Part shown: positions 10,302-22,272 of the stretch, piece by piece | How the letters are laid out: every line of letters begins with the position of its first letter | Position numbering within the stretch: position 1 is the stretch's first letter | NCBI GenBank assembly: GCA_002189035.1 | Contig: NEEC01000004.1 | Coordinates: 4,650,001-4,714,000, forward strand | DNA from: Utricularia gibba | Lineage: Eukaryota; Streptophyta; Magnoliopsida; Lamiales; Lentibulariaceae | DNA length: 64,000 bases | Direction of reading: 5' to 3' | Notes under the pieces: model-generated | Seen by the model: the letters and a program-made list of their open reading frames with translations, nothing else | Database searches by the model: none | Told to the model about the DNA's origin: nothing | Position numbers and translations under genes: made by a program

Positions 10302-11973
10302 ATGACTGCTAAATTTGCAGTTATAACGGGGGTTGGAATAGCGCTCTTACTAGTGGGCATAGTCGCCTTTTTAATATGGTTTTCAACTTCATGTTCACTA
10401 AACTGTCTAACGAAGAATCGGAAACCGGCTCCTCAGATCCATCGGCAGCTCCTGGTAATTCCTGCGCATAAACCAACTTTTTTTTTTTTTCATTCTGTAC
10501 TTTTTGTTCGTTGGTGCTTGTCTAACTTTAATGTTGGATTTTCATGGTGGAGATGACCAGTGGCAGAAGCGGTGGCCCTTATTCAACTTCACCTCTCACT
10601 ATTTCCAGTTCACAAGAAGCTAGAAAATTCAGGATTGAAGAACTGGAGCAAGCCACCAGATCCTTCCATCAGAGCAACCTTATTGGTTGTGGAACTTTCG
10701 GCCAGGTTTTTAAAGGACTGCTGTCTGATGGAACTATTGGTGCCGTCAAGCGACGTAGTGGGCCACCTCAACTGGAGTTCATTGAAGAGGTAAGTTAGAA
10801 AATAGATACATCTTCTTATTCAGGGCATACATACTATAGATTCAGATTGTCTCTCTGAGAGATTTGAGGCTTTTTCTTTGTTTTAGGTATGCCATCTGTC
10901 GAGGATCCGGCACAGAAGTTTGGTTACCCTTCTTGGTTACTGTCAAGACAGAGGATCACTGATGCTAGTTTTTGAGTTCTTGCCCAACGGCAGCATCAAA
11001 AGCCATTGGATGGTACTACTGAATCACTGGCTTTGTGTTCCATCTTCTCTCGCAAATGTTAACAGTATCACTCTCTGTTTTTTTTTTCTATTCGGTGCTT
11101 GTCATAAGACTCGAGGACCAAGCTCGAGTTCAAGCAGAGGCTCTCCATTTTGCTTGGTGCGGCAAGAGGTATTAAGTAATTTACACCCCTTCATGGGAGA
11201 TTGTGTAGATCGAACTTCTGGTTTCTTTTTCTGTTGTAGCAGGTTTATGCCATCTGCACTCTCTGCAAACTCCATTGGTTCATGGAAACTTCAGGACAGC
11301 AAATGTTCTGGTTGACGAACACTTCATTGCCAAGGTTTCGGATGCTGGAGTTTCAAGACTCATTGCGAAAGTCTGTGATGCATCTCCATCCTCCTCAAAG
11401 CTCCTTCGATCCCTTCAAAGATCCAGAGTAAGTTCGCTGGCTTCTTCCTCATGCTTCTTTCTCCTAATACCCTCATCAAGCAATGTGCAGGCTGGGAGCC
11501 AGCGACACACTTGCTGTGCCCAGCGAAGTTTACAGCTTCGGTATACTGCTGCTGGATCTCATCTCTAGAGAAGAGCTAAAAAATGTAAACGCCTTCCAAT
11601 CAAATGACACCATTCGCCACTGGGTACGTCCATTTCGAACCCCACACATCCACACAAATCCAGAAACAATAGAAAACAGGTGCAAGCCCGTCATCATCAT
11701 CATCTGCGAGAAGCTGATGAAGGAATGCAGGATGTGGTGAGGCTGATGCAGAGATGCGCTCGGTTCCCAGGAACAGAGAGGCCAAGAATGGTGGATGCGG
11801 TGCTGGAGCTGGAGCAGATACTGCAGAAGGAGATAACCAGAACGACGGTCGTCGGAGAAGGAACCCCCGCCGTTACGCTTGGGAGCCAACTCTTCACTGC
11901 CGGTTTGCCGTCGGCCGCCATACGCCGCCTCTCTCCCGCCCATGATCGGGGCGAGCAGGCGCGCGGTGATTGA
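10302..11973 (+). CDS. Receptor-like pseudokinase with N-terminal transmembrane segment; gene model broken at two junctions
   Basis: Likely exons: 10302-10454, 10553-10789, 10887-11012, 11109-11168, 11243-11427, 11491-11623 and 11680-11973. The protein starts with a membrane span (KFAVITGVGIALLLVGIVAF), then a cytosolic kinase-like domain. It has a glycine loop (GCGTFGQVFKG) and the ATP-site lysine (GAVKRR). The catalytic loop reads HGN instead of HRD and the metal site reads DAG instead of DFG, so it should be catalytically dead. It ends in a long tail (GTPAVTLGSQLFT). Phases fail at 11012/11109 (one base missing) and at 11427/11491, so it is either a real gene with sequence errors or a decaying copy. 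No large ectodomain is visible; the start could instead be 10203. I cannot name the subfamily. Confidence 0.65.
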
Positions 11974-12264
11974 CGACGGGTACGCGGTGGTAGTGCATGA
12001 TGAAGGAAAATATTTGGAGTAATAAATAAAATTTGATTTTAATGATCAATTGGAGTATATGAAAAATAGTGGAGATTATTTATTAAAATATGATGAATTA
12101 AAAATGTCAATTTTAAAATATTAATAATTATATAGCATTTTTAAATATTGATGAATAATAATATTTTAAGGATGAATGAGTGGGACCAACTGTTGTGCCG
12201 TTATCTGATAACTTGCTTCATTTTCTGTGTATCTGATGCCAAAATCCTAGTGGTGCTTGCGGGT

Positions 12265-14851
12265 ATGGCGTTTGCTTCTGCGTTCTCGACGGCTTCTTTG
12301 CGGTTCAGACCAATGTGTTCTTCTGGTCGAAGACAAAATTCGCAGGGTGGTTCTGTGAGGAACGCGAGAACTCGGAACTTGAAGTCCCGGAAGCAACGCC
12401 CACCGTCGCAGTACCTTTCCGCGGTGGAAGGCGGGGAAGCTGCAACGTATACTCGGTTACCTCCTAAGGAGGACTTTGATTTTATTAATGCAGCTTTTGA
12501 TTCAGGTACTGAAGTAATAAGACTCTCTGATTTGGCGAAACCAACGGCTGTTCAGTCAAAGAGATTTGAGCAGAGTGTTGCGGAAATTGATGGGGGGAGT
12601 AAGCGAAGTGGGAAGGAGTTCAACTGGGAGGGCTTTTATGATGGTGATGTTGAGGAAGATGATAAAAAAAGCGGCGATAGGGAAGGGAATGGTGAGAGAT
12701 ATGAGCTTTATGAAGTGGGATTTGACGATGATTATGATGATGGGGATTTTGTGGATGGAGGAGAGGACTTGAAAGGACTGAAAGGTGAGCTAATTGACGA
12801 GGAAGAGGAAATTCAAGAGAAGGAAAAAGGGTTGCCTGCAGTAATGAGATGTTTTGATAGAGCAAAAATTTATGTAAAAGCAGGAGATGGAGGAAATGGT
12901 GTGGTTGCTTTTAGGAGGGAAAAGTTTGTTCCTTTAGGGGGCCATCAGGGGGAGATGGTGGAAGGGGTGGAAATGTGTATATGGAGGTTGATGGAGCAAT
13001 GAATTCTCTGTTGTCATTCAGAAAGAGTATCCATTTTCGGGCGGGGAGGGGAGGTCATGGACAAGGTCAACAGAAATACGGAGCCAAGGGTGAAAGTATA
13101 GTTGTAAAGGTCCCCCCTGGAACAGTTGTTCGTGAGAGTGGTGGAGATGTGTTGTTAGAGTTGTTGCATCCAGGGCAAAGGGCATTGTTGTTGCCCGGAG
13201 GTAGAGGTGGGAGAGGTAATGCAGCGTTTAAGACAGGGATGAATAAGGCACCTAAAATTGCTGAGAATGGAGAAGAGGGGCCTGAAATGTGAGCTTCCCT
13301 ATGTGTTACACTTCCCTTGTTGAAATATGATTGCTGTCTATGGGTTTAGTTTTGGCTAAATTTGATTTTGGATCCTCAACTTACTGAAAGCGCTTGTCTT
13401 TTCTTTGGTTAAGAGTCTAAATGGTGTAGGACATGTGTCTGTTTCAAGAAAATGCAACGCCGTATACCTGAGTTCTTTACTCTGACTCATTCTGGGTCAG
13501 CTTCTTCTGCAACTACAACTAAATTTCGCTATTTGAGCACTTCAGTTGCGTGTGTTTGCTGCTGCTCGGTTGTGATGCATTTCGTTATACTCTGTTTAGC
13601 ATTTGCTGATCAGGTGGCTCGAGTTGGAGCTAAAGTTGGTGGCAGATGTTGGGATTATCGGAGCTCCAAATGCTGGAAAAAGCACGTTTCTCAGTGTCAT
13701 CAGCGCTGCTCAGCCAGCTATTGCCGATTATCCTTTCACAACACTACTTCCAAATCTTGGTGTTGTTTCATTTGATTATGATGCTTCAATAGTTGTAGCT
13801 GATTTACCAGGGCTGCTGGAAGGTGCTCATCGTGGTTTCGGTTTAGGACACGAGTTTCTTCGGCATACAGAAAGATGCTCAGTCCTGGTAACGTCCTTAA
13901 CCCAATTTGTTACTGGATACAGATCAAGAGCTAAGTAGATACTGTCCATCTGGTGAATAGGTGCACGTAGTTGATGGTTCATCGCAGCAGCCTCTGTACG
14001 AGTTTGATGCAGTTCGCTTGGAGCTCGAAATGTTCAATCCAGAACTTTCCAAGAAACCTTACATTGTAGCATTCAACAAAATGGATCTACCTGAGGCTTC
14101 TGAAAACTGGGAACTTTTCAAACAGACGTTGTCAAGTTATGGTATTGAGGCGTTCTCGATGAGTGCAGCTACAAGCAATGGCACCCAAGAAGTCATAAAC
14201 TCTGCTTATAACCTTTTAAGAAGTTCAACTGATGATAAAGAAGGTCAGAGATTTTTTTTTCAAATGCAGTTAAAGGTCGTTATTTGTCTGATACATGCCC
14301 TAAAAGGATGAAGTTTTTTTTTTTTTTTTTTTTTCAGGCATGTATGAACCAGAGAACTTGAATCATGTAGCTGATGTAATGCAGAAGCAACGAGCGGCTC
14401 CAATAAACGAGTTCCAGATCTCGTATGACAGCTCAATGAATACATATCATGTCCTGGGGCAGGCTTGGAGCGGTTTGTCCAAATGACAAACTGGAGGTCG
14501 ATATATAAACTATAACCTCAAAACATGAACAATGGCTGCTTCATCTCATTATCCATATTTCACTTGGAGCAGATACGAAGAGTCGGAAAGAAGGTTTCAA
14601 CATGTCATGGAAGCCTGTGGTGTCGACAGATCCCTCAAGAAACTTGGCGTGAAGGAAGGAGATACTGTGATTGTCGCAGGGGTATGCTGTTAAACTCCAA
14701 ATCAACTCAAAAGGATCATGAACTCATTTCCAGTCTTGTATGATAGTTCATTTGTATCTATGATTCTTTGCAGATGGAACTTATCTGGTCTGATACTAAC
14801 AATGGAGGCACCCGTAGCCGGAGTAAGCGGGCAACGGAATCCCTCGAATGA
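12265..14851 (+). CDS. OBGC: Chloroplast Obg/CgtA GTPase (OBGC), two apparent 1-base deletions
   Basis: Six exons: 12265-13288, 13614-13887, 13961-14243, 14338-14496, 14573-14681 and 14774-14851; about 642 residues once two missing bases are allowed for. It starts with a serine/arginine-rich chloroplast transit peptide ([14 protein letters not shown]). An acidic linker follows, then the glycine-rich Obg domain ([20 protein letters not shown]). The G domain has G1 [10 protein letters not shown]3 DLPG and G4 NKMD. The C-terminal domain includes VQMTNWR and [10 protein letters not shown]. The family acts in plastid ribosome assembly and thylakoid development. One base is missing near 12937-12944 and another near 14456-14459, both in G runs; adding both makes the coding length divisible by three. 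An upstream in-frame ATG at 12151 is unlikely because it would bury the transit peptide. Confidence 0.9.
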
Positions 14852-15841
14852 CATATTTCCGGCAGCATCATCTTTTCTCCAACTACAATGTGATACATGT
14901 CCGAGATCCATGTGTATTTATGGGAGACAAGGATACCAGAACACTCATCCATAGCTCCTGATGCAAACAAGGTTCTCAAAGAGTTGTCTGGTGGTAAGTT
15001 GTTGTACATATTATTCTATCAACTGGGGTTGCAGAATTCTGAGCCCATGTACCCTCGCACTGTTCTTCTTCATACAATAAAACACCATGGCCTTTTGCTG
15101 GATCTGTACCCTGTAGAAAATTTCAATGGAGAATCCAAACTGTGCACCAGAACTGGTAACAGATGGGTTTCCTTTTCATGCTTTAACTAGTTGTGTACTT
15201 TAGATCTGGTGAATCATACCTCAGGCATGAACATAGACATGAGTCTGGTGACTCAGCAGAAGAAAGAACTTATGGCAGAACAGGGCAATGATATATAATA
15301 TTTGGTTAAACAGGTGGCTAAGTCACACAATCGTGCTGCATGATTTGTAACAAGACAAAGAACCACACACATTCCATGTGCTGCGATCAGGTATGTACCT
15401 TGTACCTATCCTCATCATCGGCAAAGGGATATGTTCTTACTTGGCATTGACCCCTCCATCCTCATCCTCCTCAGCATCAAGAAAATGATGATGAACTTAT
15501 CCATCGTATCAGCTGTTGACTGATCTGATTTCCAGGTTTCCTGTTCCTCCAGGTCGCTTTCATTCAGCAGTGAAGCCAACTATACGTAATTATACGACTT
15601 GTCGCTACTGGGCGCCACCATGGGTTTCAGCACGTTTTAAGTAGCCCCCCATCGGCAGACACGAAGAAGCGTATACAAGTTTTCTTTCCACGGACGGCCT
15701 ACAAATTACGTGAAAAAACAACCGTTGCTTCATCTGGGCTCCTCGCAGATGAAGAAAAGCTGTATTCTTTATGAATGGGGCAAAATGTCATTGAAAATTT
15801 TTTGATGGGATTGATGTGAATGCGTGGTTCTTTCTTGAGTA
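14852..15841. other. Intergenic: OBGC 3' UTR and aminotransferase upstream region
   Basis: No convincing ORF, repeat or RNA gene. The composition is mixed and unremarkable. Confidence 0.5.
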
Positions 15842-18038
15842 ATGGGTAGGCTTAATGTTTCTAGTCTCCGGCTGCTTCGTGCGATCGATCATAGGCTTCC
15901 CTGGGGCGGCATTTGTTTGGAGAAGGTGGTGAAACGGATGCGCTTCCAGGTGGGAATGATGCATGAAGAGGAAATGTGGACCGCCGCCGCAAACCCATTT
16001 CAACGTGATCTTCTTTCCGGCCATTGGGCTGAGTGTCCACCGATTCTGGCACTAAACCGGCTTTTCTCATCCGGACTTCGGCGTGCACATGTAATTAGCC
16101 TTTTCATGCTGCTTAAGATTCGATGGAGAAATTTTTGTGATCAGTTTTAACGTATGTGTTCATCTTTCAGGAGCCATACCATTTTGCATCCTCCCACCGC
16201 TGCTATAGTAGCACTGCTAGTCCCCTGAAAACTGACAGGTTCTGGCTTAGAGGATTCTGTGCTTCTTCATTGAGATTGTGAGCTTACAAGATTTGAACTT
16301 TGCAGTGAACTCGATCTCCCTGAATTGGCTGACATTGATTGGGACAATCTTGGTTTCGCTCTAAGGCCTACTGATTACATGTACACGATGAAATGCTCCA
16401 GAGGCGAGGATTTCAGTGATGGTGAGTTGCAGAGATTTGGGAACATAGAGTTGAGTCCATCTTCTGGTGTTCTTAACTATGGCCAGGTTCATCATCTGCT
16501 TTTTGTTTCTCCTTGTTGTATTTCTGATGTGCAAACAATGCTATTTAGTTACTGCTTTGAGTGAAAATTCAGGGACTGTTTGAGGGTCTAAAGGCGTATA
16601 GGAAGAAAGATGGTGATATTTTGCTATTTCGTCCTGAGGAGCACGCATTGAGGCTCAAAGCAGGAGCAGATCGAATGTGCATGTCATGCCCAAGTGTAGA
16701 ACAGTTTCTGGAGGCTGTAAAACTCACTGTTTTATCCAACAAAAGATGGGTAATCATAACTGAAAGTTCATTTCTTGCTGTAGATGATTCTTTGTTTGAA
16801 ATGAAATGATGTAGCACTTTTCGATTTCAGATCCCACCATTCGGTAAAGGTGCATTGTATATAAGACCACTGCTGATGGGCAGTGGAGCTGTTCTTGGCC
16901 TCGCACCTGCTCCAGAATACACCTTCCTGATCTTTGTTTCACCGGTTGGCAACTACTTCAAGGTACAATGAGCAGGTTCTTTGTTTCCCATTTTGGCATT
17001 TTCAATCAAAGATCCATTGTAATTCCTTGGCTAAATGTTTAAACCTCGACACCAATGCTTCACGTCCATCTGCATGCCTGATAAACGATCATTACAACTT
17101 GCTTCTCATATTTCTGCTCCATTATGACGATTTTGATCTTCTTTGTCTCCCTTTCAGGAAGGGGTGGCTCCCATAAATCTACTAGTCGAGTCCAAATTTC
17201 ATCGAGCAGCTCCAGGCGGCACCGGAGGAGTTAAAACTATTGGAAATTATGCAGCAGTGAGTGACTGTGTGATAGTTTTCTGCTTCTTGTAATGAACCCC
17301 ATTCTAAGCACCTTCCTCTTCAATGTTGTATTTTCCGTTGCAGGTTCTAAAGGCACAGGCTGCTGCTAAAGCAAAGGGGTATTCTGATGTTTTGTATCTA
17401 GACAGTGTTCACAAAAGATACTTGGAAGAAGTCTCCTCCTGCAATGTATTCGTTGTCAAGGTACTTGCGACTCCATTTCTTCCAAGAGCTTTCAATCGCA
17501 GCTTTTCCAACCATTGTTGACAACTGCTAGTTTTACAATCAAACTATTTTTCAGGATAACATAGTATCAACTCCTGCTACGCAAGGAACCATCCTCCCCG
17601 GGATCACCAGAAAGAGTATTCTAGATGTAGCTCGAAGTCAAGGATTCCAGGTAACTTGCACCTAGTTTTTCGATCAAAAACAGGTTTCAGTTCTCAGTTT
17701 TCTTCCTTGCAACTGCATTCCAAGGTCGAGGAGCGTCCCATCCCAGTGGATGAATTGCTAGAAGCTGATGAAGTATTTTGCACTGGCACCGCAGTTGTCG
17801 TTTCACCTGTGGGTAGCATTACTTACCTTGGCAGAAGGTTGGTTCCCAGACTAATACTTTAGTTGTGATAGATAAGATACCTGAGCTAGAAGCTCTCTGA
17901 GTTTAGTGGGCTCTCTTGTGAAGGGTGACATTCGGAATCGATGGATATGGGCGCGTTTCGAAGCTCATTCACTCTGCTCTCACGAGCCTTCAGATGGGAC
18001 TGATAGAGGATAAGATGGGGTGGACTGTCAAGCTGTGA
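15842..18038 (+). CDS. Branched-chain amino acid aminotransferase (BCAT), organelle-targeted
   Basis: Ten exons: 15842-16090, 16171-16238, 16306-16486, 16573-16749, 16831-16962, 17158-17256, 17344-17460, 17555-17650, 17725-17837 and 17924-18038, all in phase, 448 residues. It is a fold-type IV PLP enzyme that moves the amino group between Leu/Ile/Val and 2-oxoglutarate. Landmarks: [28 protein letters not shown], the PLP lysine in GGVKTIGNY (about Lys295), and [14 protein letters not shown]. About 105 residues precede DIDWDNLG, fitting a mitochondrial or plastid transit peptide (arginine-rich start, then [11 protein letters not shown]). The very N-terminus is uncertain: the first exon has several ATGs and an odd acidic patch (MMHEEEMW), so translation may start later. 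Confidence 0.92.
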
Positions 18039-18857
18039 AGTGCTTTTCAGATCAAAGGAACTACAGCTTATCACTGTCTCATGAGTTGGCTCTCTCTTCC
18101 TGAATACTCCAAGACTTTGTGCTAATAATTTTCCAGCAGCTGCTTATAATGTTTTCTCTTTAATAATGGAAAGTCCGGATGCAGCAGTGTCTCTTCATTC
18201 TTCCCGAGATATCCCTAAATCTAACACCAAACCATGCAGCAAATTAAATAAAGCATCCCCTTCCTTTTATTCATCTTACTTGTACAGGAAACTGGTAATG
18301 ATTCAGAGCAGCATAGATTAAAGAAACATGGCGCCAACTAAACCAAATTACCCACTTACAGATACGATATATGCATGCATATATGTCCTTTCTGGGAATG
18401 ATTCAAAAGAAAGAAAAGAAGCAGCAGGGTCAAGATAACGCACTGGCGCGGCGAGGAAATCAAAGCAGTCACTTGCAGGTATGTATAAATAATGGATGTA
18501 CTGCTGCTTTTCCTCTGTTTTTCCCTCTTTAATCCTTTGTATGTCCCATCCATGCAGTAGAATCCGTTGAATCTCATGCTGTAATCTCTGCGGCTTCATC
18601 AAACAATGAAACTTCGGACTGCAAAAATTATGCTGATCCTCCATCTACTTCGATGTCAAGATACTGGATGCTGTGCACGCGGATGATGAAAGTGGTCAGC
18701 AGTAGTTTCTACCTGAAAAAAAAAATTGCACTCTTCACCCCACCTGTAGATTTTCCAGCTATAAACTTGAAGAGCCCTTCTGTGTTTTCTGTACACTGCA
18801 TCCCCCTGGTACACATCCAGGCTTCATAGGAATCCCAAAAATGATGCATGATAAAAT
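18039..18857. other. Convergent 3' region between BCAT (+) and PPR gene (-)
   Basis: About 820 bases shared by the 3' UTRs of two converging genes. Nothing else is recognised. Confidence 0.5.
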
Positions 18858-20882
18858 TCACACAACTGAATCCGATGAGTTGATAGCCCTTTTCCTACAA
18901 CCCCATTTTCGCTGACGAGCTCTCCGCTTCCTCTTCCCTTGTGTCTTTGCCTTAGCCTTCTCTTTCAAGCTTCTCTCCCCACGCCTTTTATACATCTTGA
19001 ACGTCACCTGTCTCTCTGCAGCCATTTCCCTGACCTTCTCTGTAATCTCAACAGCAAGCTGCCTGTTATAAAGCTTTTTCAGAGCTTTCATCAGCTTTGC
19101 AAATGTGTCCGGCTGAGGCATCAACCCAGCGTCCATCATATGCAAACAATAAATGCAAGCCTCCTTCACATGCCCTTTTGAAAAGAGAGCATGAATCCAG
19201 ATCGTCCATGCATACACATTTAGCTCGCATCCCTTGCTCGTTATGCAGCTCCAGACATCCTTGGCGAGTTGAAGCTTATCTGCTCTCAATAGTGAATTCA
19301 ACAAATCCTTCAGAAGACCGTACTGCGGCACAGCAAGCATGCCACGTTCGACCATTTCCTTGAAATAGTCACAAGCTTCGACCAAATTCCCATGCTCAAC
19401 AAGGCCATTGATCAGAATAATGAAGGTGTCAACCCCAGGGCTTATGCCATTAGCTTCCAACTCGTTCATGTACTTCATGCCATCTTCGATCTCCCCTAAT
19501 TTACATGCAAGGCGAATCATAATATTGTATATGTTGATATCAGGCATTACACCAATCTTCCGCATTTCATCAGCAAGTTCAGTGCATTCCTCCAGCCCTT
19601 CCTTCTTCTCATGAGCTAACATCAGGTGCATATAAGTGCACTGGTTAGGAAGATGCCCCTTCTGGATCATAGCATCCAGAAGCTCGTAGCCCTTTTCAAT
19701 CTTGCCCCATTTACAAAATCCGCTAATCAAGGTGGTATACGTTACAACGTCGGCGACACAGCCATGCTGGTCCATGTCAAGAAACAATGTCATTGCCTCC
19801 ACCATTTTTTCTCTAGCACAAAGGGCCTGAATCACAATAGTATATGACGTTGCATTTGGCTCACAGTGATTTCTCCTCATCTCTTGCAAAAGATGGAAAG
19901 CATCAGCAAATTTACCGGATACTGAATACCCGGTGAGTAAATTATTATACACTACAACATCAGGCTCAAAACCAGCTTCCCTCATCTTTTGCAGTAGTAC
20001 TTTTGCCTCCATTAGCTTTCCCTCTTTGCACCATCCATACAACAAGGAGGTGAAATGCTTTATTGTAGGTTTGAATCTAACATGCATATCCTCAAACAGC
20101 AAAGCAGCTTCCTTCACACTACCATTCTTGCACAATGCATCTAACAAGCAACCAAAAACATACTCATCAGGTTCGCATCCATACTTGGGCATTTCATCCA
20201 AGACTTCAATTGCCCTTTTCACCATTCTTGCCGATGCAAATCTCCTCATCAGAACAATAAACACCTCAGGTGACAGAAGCTGAGGATTCTCCTTCCTCAT
20301 CTCTTCTATAAGTGCCCAAACAGCTCCAAATTGTCTCATTTTCCCCAAAATCTTAATCATTGCTTTATAAACGTCATGACTATTCTTGTATCCAGGCTGT
20401 CTTGAAGCCCACGCATAGAATCTATATCCCAAGTTCCCAGCATCACCACATCGGTTAAGCACTCTTTCAGTCAACCCAGGCCTCACAGAAACACCGGATT
20501 GCTGCAAAGCAAGTTCCAATTTTGGGACCCTGGAACTGAACTTTTTAAGTATCCGATATATCTTCTCAACATCAGCTGAAAAATCATCGGAATCATTGAC
20601 ATCAATTCCATCAGAAATGTCCTCTGAATTTCTGATGCGGAGAAGATCAAAACCTCGTACAGGTTTACCCACGGTGTCAGATATACGAATCTTCGACACT
20701 GCTTCGTTAGAGTCCACACCAGATTCTGATGAAATTTCCGATATTCCAAGTCCCGACAGCGAGGAGAGCCGTGCCACATTTGACGGCAACCTTAAAAAGG
20801 CCATATTTCCCCTGAAAACACTAACTTGAGAATGCCCACAGTTGAACAAGTTACTGAACCTCCGCACCCTGATTCTATGCAT
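18858..20882 (-). CDS. P-class pentatricopeptide repeat protein, 674 residues, intronless
   Basis: A single open frame of 674 residues. From about residue 165 a run of about 12 degenerate 35-residue PPR motifs follows, with units such as VVYNNLLTGYSVSGKFADAF, VTYTTLISGFCKWGKIEKGY and NIYNIMIRLACKLGEIEDG. No E or DYW editing domain follows, so it is P-class. The C-terminus is very basic (KEKAKAKTQGKRKRRARQRK), typical of one small subgroup. The N-terminal 40 residues are arginine/serine-rich and could target mitochondria or plastids. PPR proteins bind organellar RNA and affect its stability, splicing or translation; the target cannot be told here. The start is the first ATG of the frame; a second candidate is at MAFLRLPSN. 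Confidence 0.92.
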   Translation of the reverse strand: MHRIRVRRFSNLFNCGHSQVSVFRGNMAFLRLPSNVARLSSLSGLGISEISSESGVDSNEAVSKIRISDTVGKPVRGFDLLRIRNSEDISDGIDVNDSDDFSADVEKIYRILKKFSSRVPKLELALQQSGVSVRPGLTERVLNRCGDAGNLGYRFYAWASRQPGYKNSHDVYKAMIKILGKMRQFGAVWALIEEMRKENPQLLSPEVFIVLMRRFASARMVKRAIEVLDEMPKYGCEPDEYVFGCLLDALCKNGSVKEAALLFEDMHVRFKPTIKHFTSLLYGWCKEGKLMEAKVLLQKMREAGFEPDVVVYNNLLTGYSVSGKFADAFHLLQEMRRNHCEPNATSYTIVIQALCAREKMVEAMTLFLDMDQHGCVADVVTYTTLISGFCKWGKIEKGYELLDAMIQKGHLPNQCTYMHLMLAHEKKEGLEECTELADEMRKIGVMPDINIYNIMIRLACKLGEIEDGMKYMNELEANGISPGVDTFIILINGLVEHGNLVEACDYFKEMVERGMLAVPQYGLLKDLLNSLLRADKLQLAKDVWSCITSKGCELNVYAWTIWIHALFSKGHVKEACIYCLHMMDAGLMPQPDTFAKLMKALKKLYNRQLAVEITEKVREMAAERQVTFKMYKRRGERSLKEKAKAKTQGKRKRRARQRKWGCRKRAINSSDSVV

Positions 20883-22272
20883 AATCTACCAACTTTCCAG
20901 CGACAAAAACAACTCCTTGGTTCACTCCGCCACTTGAAACCCAATATAAACCCCCGACACGAACATCCAAAAATACATAATAAGCGTATCGAAGCAGCGT
21001 TGAAACTTCGATGAACGGCGCCAAGAAGAGCGGCGACGGCGTCTGATCAACGTACTGCGGTCTCCCGACAGCTCAATCGATTCATGGGTTGGGCTGGGCT
21101 TCACAACCCCCATACAAACCCACTTTCCGCAATCAACCCCACTCGGCCCATTTGGAAAATAAACCTAAAATAAAACTATTTATTTAACGTCAATTTTTTT
21201 ATTATCAAATATAAATAATAAATTATATTTTTAAAAAATTATAAACCTAAAATAAAAAAATAATTTTAGTATCAAACTTGAATAAATAATATATAATCTT
21301 ATGTTAGACTTCAATGAATACCCATGTGGCAAATACGATATAAATATTGTGATTTTTCATAAATTGTAATGATTATCATTATACACAGTATACTATTGTT
21401 CTGAAAAGGTCGCATTTGTTATCTTTCGATGAAGGTTTGGAGCTTGAAATATGATCTTATGTTAATTTTTAAGGGACTATCTTGTAACAAATATGACAAA
21501 AATATTACGAAGTCACATGAAAATCTGGAATTTGAAAGATGGAGTTTTTATCGAGGTAGATTATAACATAAATGTTACGATATATTACAATTTTTTTAAT
21601 TTTTAAAAAGTCGAGTAGAAGAAAGAAGAAAGAACATTGGAGACAATGAGCTTGGAGGGGGGTAATGCAGTTAACCTTGGCGTCTGTAGCGTGGGTTTCG
21701 GACAAAAGGGGACCCCAAGGGGTCTGACTTCTGATCCCTCATGGTCAAAGCGTCGAATGGCTGAAGAAGGAGCAGCATGGATCTGTCTGGGTCCGGCTTA
21801 CCGGAGGTGAAAAACAATTTAATCTTTTATTGACCATAGTTCACCAGTTTTTCACCTTCTGCAGCTGCCGGCTGTGCAGAGCTTCCGGTGTGTACAGCAT
21901 GGTGAATGATGATGTACTTACTCGTGCTGCTTATCTTTTTACAGGATAGTTTCAATGGTGGTTGAGTTTCAATGCCGGCGACTGGCTCTGGTTATCTTCG
22001 GTCGCCGGCAACTGGAACGACGGGGAAGAAATGGTACGAGGGAGCTTGGCGAATGTTTGCTAAACTGAGATCGGAATTTTTTCTTTTTTTTGGGGTTGAA
22101 AATGATGGGGGGATTGATTATCCATCTTCTTGCCGACAAAGGTCACATGATCCCAGATATCCCCGACATCGGAATGAGTACTAATAACATATTTTCCTTG
22201 AGGTGCTGCTAGGTTTCAGATTTTCCTACAAGGAGACACGCCACCACCTGTGGCGCTGCAGGACAAAAAGCA
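20883..22272. other. Intergenic: PPR promoter and ANT 3' flank
   Basis: Near 21080-21150 there are several TGGGCT/GGCCCA (site II-like) motifs upstream of the PPR gene on the minus strand. The rest is AT-rich. Open frames near 21970-22190 are not convincing. Confidence 0.5.

Noticed and set aside
12151-12264. Upstream in-frame ATG for OBGC
   Set aside because: It would place a hydrophobic 38-residue segment before a good chloroplast transit peptide.
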